From an uncultured Methanobrevibacter sp. (lineage in GTDB: Archaea; Methanobacteriota; Methanobacteria; Methanobacteriales; Methanobacteriaceae), in NCBI RefSeq assembly GCF_902764455.1, contig NZ_CACWVY010000020.1, positions 1 through 39,740 of the forward strand: 39,740 nucleotides of DNA, given 5' to 3'. The position numbers and the translations under genes are program-made. Under the pieces are notes generated by a model. It did not search any database and was not told the origin of the DNA. It saw only the letters and a program-made list of their open reading frames with translations. Below, one piece after another: positions 35,518 through 39,740 of this stretch (the first letter of the stretch is position 1; each line of letters starts with the position of its first letter).

Positions 35518-35952
35518 ATGAATTTCATGAATGACTATGCGAATATAAAACAGTTCCAGCTGGTAAGATTCATTAATGAAAACTGCAGCGATGACCATGT
35601 GATATCAAAGATTTCAATAGTGCTTCGCCGGGACAAAATAGAGGCCCCTTTTTACATGATGACAAAAATCAGAATGTCTTCATGCATTGACAGACAAGAC
35701 AACGGAATCATTCACGCCATGGATATAATAAACCATCAGAGGATGCATAATCTGACTGAAGAAAAATTCAATGAAATAAAATCCCTGATTTGTGATAATA
35801 TTGACGGCAGCGACGAATCGGACATGGTTAAAATCTTTAAAGAAGACAAGAGGATGAAGTTAGCTTTGATGTCCAAAAATGACGATGAATTCAAAATCCT
35901 TTTTGAAAAATATCATGAGCTTTTTGAAATGATTGACAGACTCGTAGGATAG
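35518..35952 (+). CDS. Hypothetical protein, 144 aa
   Basis: I do not recognise a family. The protein is soluble, mostly helical by composition, with no signal peptide or membrane segment. Distinctive segments are LRRDKIEAPFYMMTKIRM and HAMDIINHQRMHNL; charged helices make up the C-terminal half. No ribosome site precedes the ATG; a CTTTAAATG element 20-30 bases upstream could give a leaderless transcript. A second ATG at codon 4 is possible. It stands alone between fbp and thiI and is flanked on both sides by the palindrome ATGTTAACAT (35329 and 36014). Confidence 0.75.
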   Translation: MNFMNDYANIKQFQLVRFINENCSDDHVISKISIVLRRDKIEAPFYMMTKIRMSSCIDRQDNGIIHAMDIINHQRMHNLTEEKFNEIKSLICDNIDGSDESDMVKIFKEDKRMKLALMSKNDDEFKILFEKYHELFEMIDRLVG

Positions 35953-36101
35953 TGCATTTGAAACATAGTTTACTGCATACAATATCAGTTCCACCTGTTG
36001 CTTAGATTCAATAATGTTAACATGAACAATATATAACAATCACAAAAAAAGTTTTAAAGCTAAAAATAGCTAAAAGCATATATAATCAAAGTAATTCAAC
36101 T

Positions 36102-36138
36102 TAAAAAAAAAGAAATGGGAAAACTCAATCGAGTTTTC
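36102..36138 (-). terminator. Hairpin plus T-run terminator of thiI
   Basis: GAAAACTC (minus strand 36138-36131) pairs with GAGTTTTC (36126-36119) across a four-base loop and is followed by CCATTTC and nine Ts. The stem overlaps the last codons of thiI. Confidence 0.7.
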
Positions 36139-37279
36139 TAATATTATCAAAAGCCTTTTCGATTTCAGCATCCTGATTCATATCTTCACATGCTTTTTTA
36201 ACTCTTTCCAAATCAGCACGAGTTTCAGGATATCTAGGAACCGCACTGCATCCACCATCATCGATTTTAGATATTTCAAAGGTTCCAATCTTTTTAGCAA
36301 TTTCTGTAATTTCCTCTTTATCCAAACCAATTAATGGGGATAAAATAGGCATATCCACACCATATCTAGTTGCCAATATGTTTGATAAAGTCTGTGAAGC
36401 AACTTGACCTACACTGCTTCCATCCACAATAGCATCGGCACCTAATTTTAAAGCCAATTTTTCAGCTATCCTATACATTCCTGACTTGCATAAAACACAG
36501 GTCATTTTCTCAGGAGCCTTTTCTTTAGCAACACTCAAATATTCTCCATAATCAATAACTCTCCTTTTAATAGGAGTGCCTTTAGCATAAATATTTAACT
36601 GATCGACCAATAAATTAAAGTTTTCAGTAACTTTTGGACCTGAAAATGGATCATTATTACAGTGCAAAGCTACAACTTCACAACCCCTTTTCATCATCAG
36701 ATATGCTGCAACTGGAGAGTCAATACCACTTGAAAGCAAGACTACAACTTTTCCCTGAGTTCCTAACGGCAATCCTCCAGGACCTCTGATTTTTTCATGG
36801 AAAATATAAGTATCATCTTCCCGCACTTCAACAAAAATTGTCAAATCAGGATTTGTCAAATCAACAGGTGCCAAAACAACACGTCTTACAACTCCACCAC
36901 AGTGAGCTGCCATTTCCTGTGAAGTAAAGTCATGCTTTCCTACACGACGGCATTTAATTGCAAATTTGGTGTTTTCATCCAGAATTCCTTCAGCAATCAA
37001 ATCTTTAGTGTATTCTGCCAAAGTTTCATCGATATCTTCATAATTTGTATTAGTCGAAGTGGCCGGTGAGTAAGATACAACACCGAATACCCGATTCAGC
37101 TTTTCAATTCCTTCGTCAAAATCCTTTGGAAAAATGTATATTCTTCCCTGGTTTCTATCAACATCGCATTCAAAAGTAGCTTTAATATTTTTAACTAGCT
37201 TTCTTTCAAAGCGTGACCTTATTTTAGGGCTTTTAAGCCCAATTTCACCATATCTTGCGATAATTAAATCATGATTCAT
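36125..37279 (-). CDS. thiI: tRNA 4-thiouridine synthase ThiI
   Basis: A 384-aa protein with an N-terminal ferredoxin-like and THUMP region (about 60-165), a PP-loop SSGIDS (183-188) that adenylates U8 of tRNA, and the archaeal C-terminal segment. It lacks the rhodanese domain of the E. coli enzyme. A CxxC pair, Cys261 and Cys264 (CVLCK), is present, as in methanogen ThiI where such cysteines are needed for sulfur transfer. Cys344 in DDGGCSAVP is also conserved-looking. No ribosome site precedes the ATG. It ends in a good terminator and is a single-gene unit. Confidence 0.95.
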   Translation of the reverse strand: MNHDLIIARYGEIGLKSPKIRSRFERKLVKNIKATFECDVDRNQGRIYIFPKDFDEGIEKLNRVFGVVSYSPATSTNTNYEDIDETLAEYTKDLIAEGILDENTKFAIKCRRVGKHDFTSQEMAAHCGGVVRRVVLAPVDLTNPDLTIFVEVREDDTYIFHEKIRGPGGLPLGTQGKVVVLLSSGIDSPVAAYLMMKRGCEVVALHCNNDPFSGPKVTENFNLLVDQLNIYAKGTPIKRRVIDYGEYLSVAKEKAPEKMTCVLCKSGMYRIAEKLALKLGADAIVDGSSVGQVASQTLSNILATRYGVDMPILSPLIGLDKEEITEIAKKIGTFEISKIDDGGCSAVPRYPETRADLERVKKACEDMNQDAEIEKAFDNIRKLD

Positions 37280-37449
37280 TTAAAACACTCTTTTAAAGTT
37301 AAGTACACGCTGAAAAAAATAGCAATCCCTTCAATACTAGTTTTTTAAATATAACAGCAAGTATATTTTTTATACTAATCTATTATAAAACTTTTCGAGT
37401 TTCAGAAATTATCTGATTTTTCGAGACTGTGAAATCTTATAGGTTTATA

Positions 37450-37608
37450 TTATTTATAGATGTTTTTTCTGTCCAATTTTCCATTTGGCAGTCTAAATGT
37501 TAGAATTCCATTTTTAGTCCCGTATAATTTTTTAATTATTTCAGGATTGGTTTGTCTGTAGTAATTTTCGACTTTATTAAAATTTCTTTCAATGAATTTT
37601 AAAAAAGC
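37450..37608 (-). pseudogene. Unidentified C-terminal coding fragment, 52 codons
   Basis: On the minus strand an open stretch without a start reads FIERNFNKVENYYRQTNPEI and then IKKLYGTKNGIL before a stop. The segment has a balanced, protein-like composition unlike the surrounding AT runs, and it is immediately preceded in frame by a stop. It looks like the tail of a longer gene, perhaps a transposase, that has lost its front. I cannot name the family with confidence. Confidence 0.4.
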
Positions 37609-37627
37609 CTATGAAACTTTACAGCCT

Positions 37628-37667
37628 CAAAAAAAATAAAAAAGAGAAGATTTTTAAAAAAAATCTT
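37628..37667 (-). terminator. Hairpin plus T-tract terminator of the small secreted protein gene
   Basis: On the minus strand AAGATTTTT-TTT-AAAAATCTT (37647-37667) folds into a nine-base-pair stem and is followed by CTCTTTTTTATTTTTTTT. Confidence 0.65.
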
Positions 37668-37673
37668 TAAAAA

Positions 37674-38048
37674 TTATTTTCTACGTCTTAATGAAACAGC
37701 ACCAATACCTGCCACCGCAAATAATAATACCACTAATGGATTACCAGTTACAGGATTATCTGAAACATTAGTGACATTTTCAGTGCCATTATCTGATTGT
37801 GTAGGTTCGCTAGATACTGCATAATATATATCCGCAGTAGCATTATCAGGTTCTGGAGGTAAAGTGCCATTTACAACACCAATGTCATCCACTTCAGTAC
37901 CGTTGTCTTCCGGATCATCATCAATATCAGTTCCATTATCTGAAGGGTCAACTTCAGTCAAATTAGTATCTTCTGCAAAAACCAGACTTCCACTAATTAA
38001 AATCATGAAAATTGCTAAACCCACAATTAATGTTCTATTAAATTTCAA
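37674..38048 (-). CDS. Small secreted acidic protein with sorting-signal-like C-terminus
   Basis: A 124-aa protein starting with TTG at 38048, supported by GGGAGGT about seven bases upstream and by the encoded MKFNRTLIVGLAIFMILISG signal peptide (cleavage about SLVFA/ED). The mature part is acidic and rich in DNGT and NGT sequons, so probably glycosylated. The tail has three parts: an NPVTGNP motif, a hydrophobic stretch (PLVVLLFAVAGIGAVSL) and RRRK. Motif plus helix plus basic cluster is the general plan of sortase or archaeosortase sorting signals. The exact signal class is not one I can name, so anchoring could also be a simple membrane helix. Confidence 0.8.
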   Translation of the reverse strand: MKFNRTLIVGLAIFMILISGSLVFAEDTNLTEVDPSDNGTDIDDDPEDNGTEVDDIGVVNGTLPPEPDNATADIYYAVSSEPTQSDNGTENVTNVSDNPVTGNPLVVLLFAVAGIGAVSLRRRK

Positions 38049-38425
38049 GATTTAACCTCCCGTAAAAATATATTACATTTCCAATATAAAAATTTTTTGA
38101 AAAAAAGTACAGTAAAATTTAAAAAAAATGAGTCTGTAAAATTTTACAGACTCGATTTTTCAAAAAAGAAAATAGAACAAGAAAGGAGGCAGAAACAACA
38201 AATTAAACATTATTAATAGAATAAAGAGAATTTTTACAAGAATTAACCATAAAAAACCTACAACAAATCAATACATGACAAAGTTTATGATAATGACACA
38301 AAACAATTATAACAAAACTTTAATATTTTGCCTAAAATTGAAATGGTTAACGGAAGTTGAATTAAAAAAATATCAATGAGATTAATTTAAAAAAAATAAA
38401 AAAAGAAAAAATTAACTAAAAATGA
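38049..38425. other. Intergenic region between two secreted-protein genes
   Basis: The region includes a perfect 24-bp palindrome at 38130-38153 and the promoter of the downstream gene; a TATA-like TTTTTATATTGG lies on the minus strand near 38080-38091. Between 38154 and 38425 no gene is visible. A plus-strand GGAGG at about 38185 has no start codon at a proper distance. Confidence 0.5.
38122..38153 (-). terminator. Perfect 24-bp palindrome with T-run (terminator-like)
   Basis: GAGTCTGTAAAA/TTTTACAGACTC at 38130-38153 is a perfect inverted repeat. On the minus strand it is followed by A and eight Ts; on the plus strand by GATTTTT. It lies about 270 bases after the end of the 38426-39478 gene and 80 bases before the next start, so it could end a long 3' untranslated region or a small RNA. 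Confidence 0.6.
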
Positions 38426-39478
38426 TTATTTGATAGTTATTTTTTTACTTGCATTGGATGCTTTGTAATAACCATTTCCAGCAAAGTTAATTTTTGCATT
38501 ATAACTGCCTTTTTTAGTTAATTTAGTTATTTTAAATGTAGCTTTACCTTTGGAATTGGTAGTAGCCTTATAGGTTTTACCATTAATTTTTAAGGTAACT
38601 TTAGCTTTTTTAATAGCTTTTCCCTTATTATTTTTCAAGGTAATGTCATATTTTTTAGTTTTTGCACTAGCCTTGAAAGTTTTTGCTTTAGCAGTTAATT
38701 TGGAAGCTGCTTTTTTAATGGTAATTAGATTTTTAGATACAACATCATTATTATATTCAGTGTAGATATAATAGTCTCCGGCTGCCAAATCTATTGTCAA
38801 AGATGCAGTACCATTGGCATCTGTTCTCGCAATATAATCTTTATTGTTGATTGAGAATATAACATCTTTTCCAGATCCTACTGCTTTATCTGATTCAAGA
38901 ATAGTTGCTTTAAATGTAACTGGACCAGAGTAAACTTCACTCATATCAGTAGCATTTGCAGATAATTTGTTTCCTCCAAACATGTTTAAAATGCTGGTGA
39001 CATCAAAAGTACCATTGGTTCCATTTAAAAAACTTGAGATGTTGAAACTTGTTCCATTACCAAAACCTATAGAACCATTTCCTAAAGATGAGAAATTGAA
39101 TGAGGTTCCATTACCAAAAGTGAAAGTACCGTTAAATAAATCTCCAAAGTTGAATTTTGTTCCATTACCATTATCGAAAGTAATATTTTTGAAATCAAAT
39201 GTGGTATTACCAAAACTAATACCAAGATTATCAGAGTCTTCAGAAGCACTGAGTTCGTCGGAATCATCAGTCACTTCCTCTTTAATCACATTTTCTTTTT
39301 CTACATCATTAACACTTACTTGATTATCATTTTCAGCTACGGATAAAACATCAGATGAATCATCCGCATCAGAAATTACAGCAACATCTGAAATATTGTT
39401 TTCAGCACTTACCGCACTAATCGCAAGCAAGGAAATGAAAACCATTGAAATTAATAATAAACTTTTCTGAATATTCAT
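38426..39478 (-). CDS. Secreted surface protein with Gly/Asn/Phe-rich repeats and Ig-like C-terminal modules
   Basis: A 350-aa protein. Signal peptide about 1-25 (AVSAENN). An acidic, Ser/Asp/Val-rich stretch (26-85) leads to a low-complexity region (about 87-170) of imperfect units such as FGNGTSFNFSS, full of N-glycosylation sites. Two Ig-like domains follow (about 180-260 and 265-350), ending in a Lys-rich module (LKINGKTYKATTNSKGKATF) also found in the two peptidase-adhesins. No membrane anchor is present. GGAGG lies about seven bases before the ATG. Role unknown; probably wall-associated. It is close to, but probably separate from, the 37674 gene. Confidence 0.85.
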   Translation of the reverse strand: MNIQKSLLLISMVFISLLAISAVSAENNISDVAVISDADDSSDVLSVAENDNQVSVNDVEKENVIKEEVTDDSDELSASEDSDNLGISFGNTTFDFKNITFDNGNGTKFNFGDLFNGTFTFGNGTSFNFSSLGNGSIGFGNGTSFNISSFLNGTNGTFDVTSILNMFGGNKLSANATDMSEVYSGPVTFKATILESDKAVGSGKDVIFSINNKDYIARTDANGTASLTIDLAAGDYYIYTEYNNDVVSKNLITIKKAASKLTAKAKTFKASAKTKKYDITLKNNKGKAIKKAKVTLKINGKTYKATTNSKGKATFKITKLTKKGSYNAKINFAGNGYYKASNASKKITIK

Positions 39479-39612
39479 TTTTTTCCTCCTTTTAAATTAT
39501 TATTAAAAATTTTCAATATAGTATATTACATTTTTATTGCATTTAAACATATCTATTTTTTTAAAAAATAACATGAAATAATGAATAAAAATTAAAAAAT
39601 TTAGACTACAGG

Positions 39613-39648
39613 ATGGGACATGACTCCCATTGATTTTTAATTTTTTTT
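39613..39648 (+). terminator. Hairpin with T-rich tail, strand uncertain
   Basis: ATGGGA (39613-39618) pairs with TCCCAT (39625-39630); on the plus strand TGATTTTTAATTTTTTTT follows. An outer AT stem could extend the fold. No plus-strand gene lies just upstream, so what it terminates is unknown. Confidence 0.35.
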
Positions 39649-39667
39649 CGCTTATTTTTCCTTTAAT

Positions 39668-39676
39668 TTTATATAC
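39668..39676 (+). promoter_or_regulatory. TATA-like element near right edge
   Basis: TTTATATAC resembles the TATA box at 24026. An in-frame GTG (39714) and ATG (39729) follow and the frame stays open to the edge, so a plus-strand gene may start here, but only 9 codons are visible. Confidence 0.3.
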
Positions 39677-39740
39677 TATGAAGTACAATCTTTTATTATA
39701 GAGATTAATCTTTGTGGTTGTTTTATTTATGGTTTTAAAA

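Larger units (their letters stand above)
37280..37673. other. Intergenic region with a small coding remnant
   Basis: Bases 37280-37449 are AT-rich and contain the thiI promoter. Bases 37450-37608 hold a minus-strand coding fragment described separately. The rest is the terminator of the 37674-38048 gene. No RNA gene is seen. Confidence 0.5.

Noticed and set aside
38180-38215. Plus-strand GGAGG that could be a ribosome site
   Set aside because: No start codon follows at a useful distance and the frames close quickly.
39503-39688. 61-codon minus-strand open frame
   Set aside because: It crosses a hairpin and a TATA-like element, has low-complexity Ile/Phe/Lys composition and no ribosome site.

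Overview
The window looks like a chromosomal segment of a host-associated methanogenic archaeon of the Methanobacteriales, most likely Methanobrevibacter or a close relative. The evidence is the low-GC DNA, archaeal information-processing genes (RadB, ABCE1/RLI, aEF-1beta, Pth2), archaeal metabolic genes (class V FBP aldolase/phosphatase, a methanofuran-type amino acid kinase, archaetidylinositol phosphate synthase), and several very long 'adhesin-like' secreted proteins built from beta-helix and Ig-like modules. This assignment is inference from gene content; no rRNA or tRNA gene is visible to confirm it.

Layout. 1-8723 (minus) is the N-terminal 2907 codons of a giant secreted adhesin-like protein that runs off the left edge. 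9102-12653 (minus) is a second surface protein with a papain-like peptidase domain between a beta-helix and Ig-like modules. 12854-14366 (minus) is a compact operon: pth2, a methanofuran-type kinase, a zinc-ribbon protein and aEF-1beta. 14561-18365 (plus) is a tandem, overlapping pair of membrane-bound SpoIIE/RsbU-type phosphatases, the first of which has lost key catalytic-site residues. 18487-18709 holds a decayed end of an IS200/IS605-type TnpB element. 18879-20657 (plus) is ABCE1/RLI. 20682-23720 (minus) is radB followed by an aminotransferase, a ferredoxin-like protein and a DGC-type zinc-binding protein. 24080-25153 (plus) is a surface protein with a candidate Cys-Gln thioester domain, an Asn/Thr-rich repeat stalk and a C-terminal membrane anchor. 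25164-26595 carries the divergent pair tsaC-like / archaetidylinositol phosphate synthase plus a DUF357 gene. 26592-27617 (minus) is a RhuM-family gene. 28076-29893 (minus) is a MacB-type ABC exporter. 30204-33767 (minus) is the second peptidase-adhesin, bracketed by direct repeats: a decayed DUF3781 copy on one side and an intact DUF3781 gene on the other. 34155-37279 holds fbp, an unrecognised 144-aa protein and thiI. 37674-39478 (minus) holds two more secreted proteins.

How the genes fit together. About half of the window encodes the cell envelope: six secreted or anchored proteins, an ABC exporter and a phospholipid headgroup enzyme. Three of the surface proteins share a Lys-rich Ig-like C-terminal module. 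The rest is core housekeeping. The most interesting items are the candidate archaeal thioester adhesin, the paired peptidase-adhesins with intact Cys/His/Asn residues, the degenerate/intact phosphatase pair, the DUF3781 direct repeats around one adhesin, and the small secreted protein with a sorting-signal-like tail. I found no CRISPR array, rRNA or tRNA.
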